The notes under the pieces are model-generated. The model saw nothing but the letters and a program-made list of their open reading frames with translations, ran no database searches and was not told the origin of the DNA. A stretch of 34,219 nt of DNA from UBA2283 sp041658955 (lineage in GTDB: Bacteria; Patescibacteriota; Microgenomatia; UBA12405): positions 1 to 34,219 of the forward strand of contig JBAZZE010000011.1 in NCBI GenBank assembly GCA_041658955.1, given 5' to 3'. A program made the translations under genes and the position numbers. Shown here in pieces: positions 23,576 through 30,782 of this stretch. Position 1 is the first letter of the stretch, and each line of letters starts with the position of its first letter.

Positions 23576-25783
23576 ATGGATAAGATTTCACACATCATCA
23601 ATCTTGGTGATAAAACCATTACTCTTTCTTCTGGACATCTCGCTCCTCAAGCAAACGCCTCAGTTACCGCTCAAATGGGTAAAACTATGGTACTTGCAAC
23701 AGTCGTGCTTGGTCGACTAGATACCACTAAAGATTACTTTCCTTTATCGGTTGAATTTCAAGACAAGCTTTATGCTGGTGGTCAGATAAAAGGTGGTAAA
23801 TGGATGAAACGTGATGGTGGTGGTACTGATGCTTCAATTTTAAATGGTCGTATTATTGATAGAGCTATTCGTCCCCTTTTCCCAGCAGGATTCAAAAACG
23901 AAGTTCAGGTAATCATCTCAGTACTTAGTAACGATAAAGAAACTGACCTTATAATTCCTGCATTTTTAGCTGTCTCGGCTGCTCTTTCAATTTCAGATAT
24001 TCCTTTTAATGCACCTGTATCTATCATTAGAATGTCATCAGTAGAATCACAGCTGATTTCTTTCCCAACTCTACTAGATCTATCAAAATCAGAGTTAGAC
24101 CTCCTTATCTGTCATGACTCACAAGGTGTAAACATGATCGAAGCTGAGGGAAATATTATCAATAACGAGACCATGCTTTTGGCCATGAAAGAAGCCATGG
24201 ACTTGGGTCAAAAGATAAATTCTCAACTTTCTGAATTTTCCAAAAATTACGGCAAGAAAAAAATTGATTTTGTTCCTCAACTACCTAGTACTGAGTTAAT
24301 GGACAAGATTGAAAAAATCTTGGAAAAAGATATCGAAAAATTTATGTCAGAAGGCCTCGATGGGGCTCACATTATTGGAGAGGAATTGCTCAAAGACAAG
24401 GCCAAAGAAGAGCTGTCTGAGGATATCAAATCCGGAGTCACTTCAGAAGCAACTGTTTTAGAAGCAGTTGATTTGGTTGTTCAAAAACATTTTCGTAAAG
24501 CTGCCCTAAATGGTAGCCGTTACGACAAACGAGCTTTTGATGAAATCAGACCATTGAATATCGAAGCTGGTTATCTCCCTTGTACCCATGGTTCCGCCTT
24601 ATTTGAAAGAGGACTTACTCAAGCACTTACAGTAACTACCCTAGGACCAATAAGTGAACAGCAATACCTTCAAGACAGCAATGGTGAAACTACTAAAAGA
24701 TATATTCACTATTACTCTGCTGGTCCATACTCAACTGGCCAAACAGGTCGACTTGGTCGCCCTGGACGTCGCGAAGTTGGTCATGGAGCCTTAGCCGAAA
24801 AAGCTTTGGTACCAGTCATACCAACTATCGACGAATTTCCATACACCATAATTTTGACTTCAGAAGTACTCTCCCAAAATGGAAGTAGTTCCATGGCTTC
24901 CACTTGTGGATCCACCATGTCACTTATGGATGCTGGTGTTCCTATCAAGGACAAAGTCGCCGGAATCTCAGTAGGCATGATTTCTGACGAAACCGACAAA
25001 TACGTTCTCTTAACTGACATTGCCGGGATTGAAGATCACTGGGGCGACATGGATTTCAAAATCACTGGAACTCGTACTGGTATTACCGCTATTCAATTGG
25101 ATATCAAACGAACCGGTTTAAGTTACCAAATGATTGTTGATACTTTTGCTGCTTCTACCAAAGCACGGTTGCAGATTATCGATAAAATGGATTCTGTCTT
25201 AGCAGCACCACGTGCCCAACTTTCTGCCTATGCACCTAAGATTAAGATGATCACTTTGCCAGAAGACAAAATTGGTGAAGTTATCGGCTCTGGTGGAAAA
25301 ACCATCAAAGCCCTTATGGAAAAATACAGTGTCGGTATCGACATTGATGATGAGGGTAGAGCCTCAATTTCTGCCATAGATCAGGAAAAAATAGATGCCT
25401 GTGCTACCGAGATCGAAGCCATGATCAAGGAAGTTCAAATTGGTGAAGAATATGATGGAATTGTCACTCGAGTCGAAGCCTACGGGGCATTTGTTGAGTT
25501 CCTTCCTGGTCGCGAAGCTCTTCTTCATGTTTCCGAGCTTAGTGGGGGATTTGTCTCCGATCCAAGTACCATCATTAAAGTTGGTGACACTCTTAAGGTT
25601 GTAATTGCTGGTTACAATGATAACCACCAGATTAAACTAGCTTCTCCTGAATTCAAAAAGGCTCATCCTGGTAATCCGGATGCCATGCCTCAAAGATCAG
25701 AAAGACCCCCATTTGATCGTGATCGCCAACAAGGTGGCTTCCGTAACTTTGCTTCCCGCGGCCCCCAAAGACCTAGAAGATAA
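23576..25783 (+). CDS. pnp: Polyribonucleotide nucleotidyltransferase (PNPase)
   Basis: A 735-aa 3'-5' phosphorolytic exoribonuclease for RNA decay. It has a first RNase PH domain (KTMVLATVVLG, KGGKWMKRDGGGTDASILNGR in outline), an alpha-helical linker, and a second RNase PH domain with GSALFERGLTQALTV, STCGSTMSLMDAGVP and the catalytic region DIAGIEDHWGDMDFKITGT. These are followed by a KH domain (GEVIGSGGKTIKALMEK) and an S1 domain (GEEYDGIVTRVEAYGAFVEFLPG). A short Arg/Gln-rich tail ends the protein. No Shine-Dalgarno sequence precedes the ATG. The gene ends at a strong terminator. Confidence 0.97.
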   Translation: MDKISHIINLGDKTITLSSGHLAPQANASVTAQMGKTMVLATVVLGRLDTTKDYFPLSVEFQDKLYAGGQIKGGKWMKRDGGGTDASILNGRIIDRAIRPLFPAGFKNEVQVIISVLSNDKETDLIIPAFLAVSAALSISDIPFNAPVSIIRMSSVESQLISFPTLLDLSKSELDLLICHDSQGVNMIEAEGNIINNETMLLAMKEAMDLGQKINSQLSEFSKNYGKKKIDFVPQLPSTELMDKIEKILEKDIEKFMSEGLDGAHIIGEELLKDKAKEELSEDIKSGVTSEATVLEAVDLVVQKHFRKAALNGSRYDKRAFDEIRPLNIEAGYLPCTHGSALFERGLTQALTVTTLGPISEQQYLQDSNGETTKRYIHYYSAGPYSTGQTGRLGRPGRREVGHGALAEKALVPVIPTIDEFPYTIILTSEVLSQNGSSSMASTCGSTMSLMDAGVPIKDKVAGISVGMISDETDKYVLLTDIAGIEDHWGDMDFKITGTRTGITAIQLDIKRTGLSYQMIVDTFAASTKARLQIIDKMDSVLAAPRAQLSAYAPKIKMITLPEDKIGEVIGSGGKTIKALMEKYSVGIDIDDEGRASISAIDQEKIDACATEIEAMIKEVQIGEEYDGIVTRVEAYGAFVEFLPGREALLHVSELSGGFVSDPSTIIKVGDTLKVVIAGYNDNHQIKLASPEFKKAHPGNPDAMPQRSERPPFDRDRQQGGFRNFASRGPQRPRR

Positions 25784-25799
25784 ATAATTTATCAATCTA

Positions 25800-25828
25800 A
25801 AATACCCCTAGAAATAGGGGTATTTTTT
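25800..25828 (+). repeat. Direct repeat (terminator copy 1)
   Basis: These 29 nt are identical to 26750-26778. The identity stops just beyond the hairpin and T-run on both sides (T-runs of 7 and 6). The two copies bracket the cysteine-rich gene. Confidence 0.9.
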
Positions 25829-25829
25829 T
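25801..25829 (+). terminator. Intrinsic terminator after pnp
   Basis: The arms AATACCCCTA (25801-25810) and TAGGGGTATT (25815-25824) form a 10-bp stem with a GAAA loop, and the T-run continues to 25829. The same 29-nt sequence occurs again at 26750-26778. Confidence 0.9.
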
Positions 25830-25915
25830 GGTCAAAAATATTTAGAAATAAATCTTACATATTGAAATTATGAGATGCCAGGTGTTTACTTAGTTATTAA
25901 TATATCGTTATAATC

Positions 25916-26731
25916 ATGAAATTTTCACAAGGTTTAGCCTCAATTCCATTGATCATTGGTTTAGTTCTGATGGCGGTTGCCCTACCTTTTGCTGGGAAGT
26001 TAGCCTTAAACAATCAGGACATTCGGAACAGAGCTGCTGGTAATCATCCATCAAACTGTAGTTGTCAGGCTGGTAAATACGTTAGTTCGGGTGGTAGCTG
26101 TGTAGTCTCTGGATTGGCATGTTCAACGGGTCCTTCTGCAGGTTGTCCTAAAGGTTGTCCTGCTGGACTAATTTGTAAGGATAATAATGGTGGTTGCGCT
26201 AAGCCGGAAGAAGTTGCTTGCCGCCTCCGTGGCTGTGCAAATAAAACAGATGTGTGCACTTCAAACGGTTGTGTCGCCAATCCTGTGGGAAAAAGTTGTA
26301 CATCTTCTAGTCAATGTTCCGGGCTAGTTTGTACATCTGGTAAGTGTGTCGCCCCTCAACCAACTGTCATAAAAAAAGCAAATGGCTCATCCTGCAATCT
26401 AGACGGTGATTGTGCAAGCACACATTGTATTGGCAATTTTCCAAACAGAAAGTGTGCCTATAGTGAAAACAATCGTCTTGCTGGGGAAGGTTGTCTTGTC
26501 AATAGTGTTTGTGCCAGCGGTAAGTGTTCCTTTGGAAAATGTACTGCTCCTCCAAAATCTAAGCTTGGAAGCGCTTGTAATTTTGATTCAACTTGCGAAA
26601 GTGGATATTGTGTATCTGGAAAATGTACTTCTTCTACACCACTCGCAACATGCATTAGTGACAATGATTGTACTGGTGGTAAAAAATGTCGAGGCAAGAT
26701 AACTGATCCCAAAGGTCGGAGTTGCCGTTAA
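25916..26731 (+). CDS. Membrane-anchored cysteine-rich repeat protein
   Basis: A 271-aa protein with one N-terminal hydrophobic segment (about residues 7-30, SIPLIIGLVLMAVALPF) followed by NNQDIRNRAAG and a long exported domain with 32 cysteines. The C-terminal half holds repeated units with spacing C-X5-C-X4-C-X4-C at residues 128-144, 193-209 and 221-237, and variants at 160-180 and 246-270. Disulfide-rich, outward-facing architecture is inferred, resembling dickkopf-type cysteine motifs only in spacing. Both flanking terminators isolate it as its own unit. TATAAT at 25909-25914 ends only 1 nt before the ATG; TAATAT at 25898-25903 would fit a leaderless start better. Confidence 0.7.
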   Translation: MKFSQGLASIPLIIGLVLMAVALPFAGKLALNNQDIRNRAAGNHPSNCSCQAGKYVSSGGSCVVSGLACSTGPSAGCPKGCPAGLICKDNNGGCAKPEEVACRLRGCANKTDVCTSNGCVANPVGKSCTSSSQCSGLVCTSGKCVAPQPTVIKKANGSSCNLDGDCASTHCIGNFPNRKCAYSENNRLAGEGCLVNSVCASGKCSFGKCTAPPKSKLGSACNFDSTCESGYCVSGKCTSSTPLATCISDNDCTGGKKCRGKITDPKGRSCR

Positions 26732-26749
26732 TATTTTTATGAAATAATT

Positions 26750-26778
26750 AAATACCCCTAGAAATAGGGGTATTTTTT
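26750..26778 (+). repeat. Direct repeat (terminator copy 2)
   Basis: An exact 29-nt match to 25800-25828; neighbouring bases differ on both sides. Confidence 0.9.
26751..26778 (+). terminator. Intrinsic terminator after the cysteine-rich gene
   Basis: The same hairpin as at 25801: AATACCCCTA, a GAAA loop, TAGGGGTATT, then Ts to 26778. It is 19 nt past the stop codon. Confidence 0.9.
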
Positions 26779-26818
26779 CCATATGCTAAACTGAGATTAT
26801 TATCAAAAACAATAAACT

Positions 26819-27508
26819 ATGTCTGCAAAAAGTATAGCTGTAGGTGGATTACATCATGAGATGAATAAAATTTTGGCTCGCGAACCTAGTCCAAACTTAA
26901 TTCAAACAATACTTTCCACTCTAGATAAGCCTACTGAACGGGACGGGCATATTGCCGGTGCTGCTTCTTACAACATTGCTTTATCACAATTTAGTTTAGG
27001 TGATGCTGTCGCTGCCGAAGTTGTCAGGACAGGCTCTGTTTACGATACTCCTTCACATGTGAGACAAATTCTAGACAACCTTAATGAACAAGGAAAACTT
27101 CCAGTTCGTGGTGAAGATGGCTATTTAAGTCGTTGTTACGAACAAGATGGTCGCTATTTTCTTGAAACAGCAGTCTGTAGCCCTGTTGATATTGGTGGTG
27201 AAAAACCAGTCGAACCAAGTGTAGAATTCAAAGTTGCCCTGCTTAGACAACTTGGTTTTATCACTCGAGAAGAGGGTCTCGCCAATTTAATAGTTAATCA
27301 GCTAGAAAAACCTGACCAACTATTAGAAAGCAGTAAGTTTCCGGGAGTCTTTGTCCGTACAGAAGGCGAGCCGATGTCAATTTATCTTGTTCAAGATGCC
27401 ATAGCTCTTTGCATGAATGAGTTGGCTGCTCCAATTGATAATCAAATTGAAAAACTACTTCCACCTCCAACCGATTCCCTGCTTGAGCCAAGTAGACAGA
27501 AATCATAG
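26819..27508 (+). CDS. Hypothetical protein, unrecognised
   Basis: A 229-aa soluble protein with a mixed helical composition, no signal peptide and no membrane helix. Visible segments include a possible helix-turn-helix-like stretch (SVYDTPSHVRQILDNLNEQGKLPV), a GGEKPVEPS linker, a second helical part (VEFKVALLRQLGFITREEGLANLIVNQL in outline), and a proline-rich end (LPPPTDSLLEPSRQKS). I do not recognise a family. TATTAT at 26798-26803 may be its -10, 15 nt before the ATG. It sits between the duplicated terminator and the Lon-like gene. Confidence 0.6.
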   Translation: MSAKSIAVGGLHHEMNKILAREPSPNLIQTILSTLDKPTERDGHIAGAASYNIALSQFSLGDAVAAEVVRTGSVYDTPSHVRQILDNLNEQGKLPVRGEDGYLSRCYEQDGRYFLETAVCSPVDIGGEKPVEPSVEFKVALLRQLGFITREEGLANLIVNQLEKPDQLLESSKFPGVFVRTEGEPMSIYLVQDAIALCMNELAAPIDNQIEKLLPPPTDSLLEPSRQKS

Positions 27509-27553
27509 ATATGCATCGGTGTTGGTATCGAGTAATGTCGCTCTAATTTCGTG

Positions 27554-27559
27554 TATACT
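27554..27559 (+). promoter_or_regulatory. -10 element for the Lon-like gene
   Basis: TATACT ends exactly 6 nt before the ATG at 27566, predicting a leaderless mRNA. This favours ATG 27566 over the in-frame GTG at 27551, which lies upstream of the -10. Confidence 0.5.
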
Positions 27560-27565
27560 TTTTAT

Positions 27566-28627
27566 ATGGATACTGCCTCCCTGACTCCCCAATCAGCCAT
27601 CGCTAAACTACTTGCCAAATCAGCTTCGGTAAAACTTCCTGAAGGTATGACGGAAAAGTTGACTGAACTTTGTGGTCAACTCGAAATAAATGCCCGATCC
27701 GAAGACACTTTTTGGCAGTACTATCAGTCGACCAGTAAATATGTCGATTGGGTAGTTTCCCTACCTTGGTACAAAGAAGGTGAGGACATTCTCGATCTCC
27801 AATATGCCAAAGAAAAACTAGATGAAGGTCACTATGGACTTCAAATGGTCAAAGATCGTATTCTCGAATATATTTCAGTATTAGCTCTTCAAAAAGCCCG
27901 TAATCCAGATCAAAAACTTCGGGCTCCTATTTTGCTTTTTGTTGGTTTGGTTGGTACTGGAAAAACCACCATGGCCAAATCCATTAGTAACGTCATGGGA
28001 CGCGAACTTATTCGTATTCCATTTGGAGGTTTGGGAGATCCCCTCTATCTTAGAGGTCAGTCCCGCCTTCATCCTGAGTCAGAGCCTGGTGCCATTATCC
28101 GCGGACTAGCCCAAGCCAAAACTCGTAACCCAGTAATTCTTCTGGACGAGATTGACCGCGTCGCTGACGAAGCCCTCAATACCATCATGGGTGTACTTGT
28201 CGAGTTACTTGACCCTGAGCAGAACGACCGTTTTTCTGACCATTATATTGATTATCCTTTTGATCTATCCCAAGCCTTTTTTGTAGCTACTTGTAACAAC
28301 ACCACTCGTATCGCTACCGCTGTCATGGATCGTTTGGAACCTATTCAAATGCCTTCTTACAATGATGAAGAAAAAATTGGTATCGGTCGCGACTATCTTT
28401 TGCCCCGTGCTTTAAAAGACGCCGGTCTTTCTAAAGATGAATTAGTTATCGCTGAAAATGTTTGGCTTAATATTGTCCGTCCTCTAGGGTTTGATTCCGG
28501 AGTTCGTACCTTAAAGAGAAATATTGAAAGCGTCTGTCGTAAGGTCGCTCTTTTGATTCTTTCTGGAAAAGAATCACGCGTGGTGATTGATGAGACAAAC
28601 GTTAAATATTACATGCCTCAGTGGTAA
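27566..28627 (+). CDS. Lon-like AAA+ ATPase lacking the protease domain
   Basis: A 353-aa protein that matches only the middle part of Lon. Residues about 60-110 carry the pre-AAA helices (VVSLPWYK, ILDLQYAKEKLDEGHYGLQMVKDRILEYI in outline). Then come Walker A GLVGTGKT (127-134), the pore-loop region, Walker B VILLDEID (190-197), LLDPEQNDRFSDHYIDYPFDLS and a sensor/arginine segment MDRLEPIQMP. The lid domain ends in RVVIDETNVKYYM. The N-terminal substrate domain is largely missing and the Ser-Lys protease domain entirely so; no protease sequence follows in any frame. It could act as an unfoldase or partner a separate protease. The next gene overlaps its stop. Confidence 0.85.
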   Translation: MDTASLTPQSAIAKLLAKSASVKLPEGMTEKLTELCGQLEINARSEDTFWQYYQSTSKYVDWVVSLPWYKEGEDILDLQYAKEKLDEGHYGLQMVKDRILEYISVLALQKARNPDQKLRAPILLFVGLVGTGKTTMAKSISNVMGRELIRIPFGGLGDPLYLRGQSRLHPESEPGAIIRGLAQAKTRNPVILLDEIDRVADEALNTIMGVLVELLDPEQNDRFSDHYIDYPFDLSQAFFVATCNNTTRIATAVMDRLEPIQMPSYNDEEKIGIGRDYLLPRALKDAGLSKDELVIAENVWLNIVRPLGFDSGVRTLKRNIESVCRKVALLILSGKESRVVIDETNVKYYMPQW

Positions 28628-28731
28628 AAAAACCCAAAAAAAGTACCTACACTTTTCCTCTACTTGAAATGTTTCTTTTGGCCATAGCTTTCGTGGTACT
28701 TCTAGTTACCCTTTACCCGTATTTTCAATAA
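28621..28731 (+). CDS. Single-span membrane microprotein (36 aa)
   Basis: A GTG at 28621 overlaps the Lon-like stop codon and opens a 36-codon frame to a TAA at 28729-28731. The peptide has a basic N-terminus (MVKKPKKSTYTF) and one strong hydrophobic helix (about residues 17-34: MFLLAIAFVVLLVTLYPY), a sensible topology for a membrane microprotein with its N-terminus in the cytosol. No family is recognised. Support is the overlap, the basic-then-hydrophobic layout and the otherwise empty gap. Confidence 0.4.
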   Translation: MVKKPKKSTYTFPLLEMFLLAIAFVVLLVTLYPYFQ

Positions 28732-28892
28732 TAATGTGGCATTACTTGCGTAAGCTTCCAAACTCTGCTAAACTGTCTATACAGCTTTTGAATTTGTATT
28801 CATGCATTGAAAATGTGTTACCGGCGAGAAGTCCAAATCCCATTTTTTTAAATAAACGAATGCCAATTCTGGCGAATTATTAGTAAAAATTT
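28732..28892 (+). other. Intergenic region before RNase J
   Basis: 161 nt of AT-rich sequence. A TATACA near 28774 and other AT-rich blocks could serve as promoters, and a short 4-5 bp hairpin lies near 28861-28876. I see no coding frame, no tRNA fold and no convincing terminator. Confidence 0.4.
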
Positions 28893-30668
28893 ATGTTAAA
28901 TAAAAATTTTAAACCAAAAACAGATGTCCGCTTACCAGTTCAATCACAATTTAGTGGAACTCCATCTCCAGTCAGACAGTTCAATAGTAAATTGGATTCC
29001 GTCCGCATTGTCTCCCTAGGAGGTTTCGGTGACGTTACTCAAAACATGTATGTTTATGAGTACATTCCTTCTGGCGATGAATCAAAAAGTCAAATTATTA
29101 TCGTAGACTGCGGTGTCGGCTTCCCTGAGGAAGACGATTTTGGAGTTGACCTCCAAATTCCTGATACCAAATATCTTGATAATAAAAAAGATCGTATCTT
29201 AGGTATCTTTATAACCCATGGTCACGAAGACCATATTGGAGCTTTACGCTTCATTTTGCCGGTTTTAGGTACCAATATTCCGGTTTTCGCTCCCAGAATG
29301 GCTGCTGCCTTTATTGATGGTCGTCTAGTTGAAGCCAACATCCGAGCCAAAATGACCGTCTACGAATCTGGTGATACCCTGACAGCAGGACCCTTTAGTA
29401 TCGAAACAATTAGGGTAAATCATTCAGTTCCCGATACTAATCATTTTGCAATTACCACACCTATTGGAGTTATTTATCACGGATCAGATTTCAAATTTGA
29501 TCTATTTCCATTGGATGGCAAGCATACTGATTACAGTCGTATCGCCCGAAACGGTGAAAAGAAGGTAATCGCCCTGCTTTCAGATAGCCTTGGGTCTGAA
29601 CACGAAGGATTCTCTCCATCGGAGTCATCTATTGCCGAAAAATTCGAACATGATATTAAAACAGCCAAAGGGCGTGTTTTTGTCACTACGATCTCTTCAA
29701 ATATTATTCGCTGGGGACAGGCTATCGAATATGCCAAACGTGCTGGTCGTAAGATCGTCACAGTCGGCTACTCAGTTGATAAGGCAATCAAAATTGGCCA
29801 AGAGTTAGGCTATATAAATATTACCGATGCCGATATTGTGCCGGTAGAGCGAGTCAAAAACTTTGCTGAAAACAAATTAATCTTCTTGGTTGCTGGTTTT
29901 GCTGCTCAAGCAAATTCTGCTCTTTCCAAAATGGTTATGGGTAAGCATCGAGTAAAAATCAAAACTGGAGATAAAGTTATCTTTTCTTCTCCCGACTATA
30001 TTCCTGGAACCACTTCCAAGATCTTTGACCTTATTGACGTGCTTTCCAAAATGGGTGCCGAAGTTGTTTCTGGTGAAGGACAGGAAATACACGTTTCCGG
30101 CCATGGCTATCAGAAGGAACATGCTCTCTTGATTAAACTAGTTAATCCAAAATTTCTCTTGCCAATTGGTGGTAATTATCGCCATGTCAAAAGCTATTTT
30201 ACGATGGCCAAAACCATGGGCCTAAAGGATGATCAGTTTATCAATCCTGATGATGACTCAATCATTACTTTTTACAGTGATGGCACCTATGATCAAAAAC
30301 TTCACAATCCCATCCGCAAGGTATTGATTGATGGTCTAGGTATTGGTGATGTTGGTACCACTGTCCTTCGTGATCGAAAATTATTGGCTGAGGAAGGAAT
30401 GTTCTCCGTCGTCCTGATGGTCAATAAAGCTTCTGGAAACTTAGTCAAAGAGCCTGAGATTCTCTCCCGTGGTTTTGTCTTTATGAAAGACAATACCGAC
30501 CTGATTGATTATCTAAAAAGAGAAATTGGCACTAAATTCAAAGAAGTAAGTAGTTCTCCGGCTAACTTTGAATATATCCGTCAACAACTCCAAGGACATA
30601 TTGAACAAATGATTCTGAGTAAGACTGGACGTCAACCTATGGTTCTACCTCTAGTGATTGAAGTTTAG
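28893..30668 (+). CDS. rnj: Ribonuclease J (metallo-beta-lactamase / beta-CASP)
   Basis: A 591-aa 5' exo- and endoribonuclease for mRNA decay. Metal ligands: HGHEDH (His109, His111, Asp113, His114), His177 in NHSVPDT and Asp199 in GSDFKFD. The beta-CASP motif HVSGH (400-404) is present. The histidine normally found 22 residues later in the HGE(Y/F)R motif is glycine here (Gly426, PIGGNYRH), so one expected metal ligand is missing. The N-terminal extension of about 35 residues is slightly long, and the C-terminal domain ends normally. With PNPase it suggests a B. subtilis-like RNA decay set. A strong terminator follows. Confidence 0.92.
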   Translation: MLNKNFKPKTDVRLPVQSQFSGTPSPVRQFNSKLDSVRIVSLGGFGDVTQNMYVYEYIPSGDESKSQIIIVDCGVGFPEEDDFGVDLQIPDTKYLDNKKDRILGIFITHGHEDHIGALRFILPVLGTNIPVFAPRMAAAFIDGRLVEANIRAKMTVYESGDTLTAGPFSIETIRVNHSVPDTNHFAITTPIGVIYHGSDFKFDLFPLDGKHTDYSRIARNGEKKVIALLSDSLGSEHEGFSPSESSIAEKFEHDIKTAKGRVFVTTISSNIIRWGQAIEYAKRAGRKIVTVGYSVDKAIKIGQELGYINITDADIVPVERVKNFAENKLIFLVAGFAAQANSALSKMVMGKHRVKIKTGDKVIFSSPDYIPGTTSKIFDLIDVLSKMGAEVVSGEGQEIHVSGHGYQKEHALLIKLVNPKFLLPIGGNYRHVKSYFTMAKTMGLKDDQFINPDDDSIITFYSDGTYDQKLHNPIRKVLIDGLGIGDVGTTVLRDRKLLAEEGMFSVVLMVNKASGNLVKEPEILSRGFVFMKDNTDLIDYLKREIGTKFKEVSSSPANFEYIRQQLQGHIEQMILSKTGRQPMVLPLVIEV

Positions 30669-30718
30669 TTACACAAACCACTAGCCATTGGCTAAAAGTT
30701 GGCCTATTATAAAAGTAA

Positions 30719-30764
30719 GCCCGTTTTTGTAGAAAATTTATTTTTTACAGAGCGGGCCTTTTTT
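30719..30764 (+). terminator. Intrinsic terminator after RNase J
   Basis: Outer arms GCCCG (30719-30723) and CGGGC (30753-30757) plus an inner stem TGTAGAAAA against TTTTTTACA make a long hairpin, followed by a T-run at 30759-30764. A smaller hairpin (TAGCC and GGCTA, about 30682-30694) precedes it. Confidence 0.85.
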
Positions 30765-30767
30765 ATC

Positions 30768-30776
30768 TGATATAAT
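30768..30776 (+). promoter_or_regulatory. TGn-extended -10 promoter of csaA-proS
   Basis: TGA then TATAAT (30771-30776). The expected start is near 30783, right before the T-box-like leader. Confidence 0.65.
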
Positions 30777-30782
30777 TACCAA

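Noticed and set aside
26750..26778. The repeated hairpin as part of a CRISPR array or insertion sequence end
   Set aside because: There are only two copies 950 bp apart with a gene between them, no transposase, and each copy has the stem, loop and T-run of a terminator.
28800..28860. tRNA-like stretch with a GTCCAAATCCC segment
   Set aside because: No cloverleaf could be folded: acceptor and anticodon stems do not pair.
28628..28892. Possible remainder of a frameshifted Lon protease domain
   Set aside because: No catalytic serine or lysine segment is visible in any frame of the 265 nt, and RNase J begins directly after. The A-rich tract near 28626 lies after the stop codon, so programmed frameshifting there cannot extend the protein.
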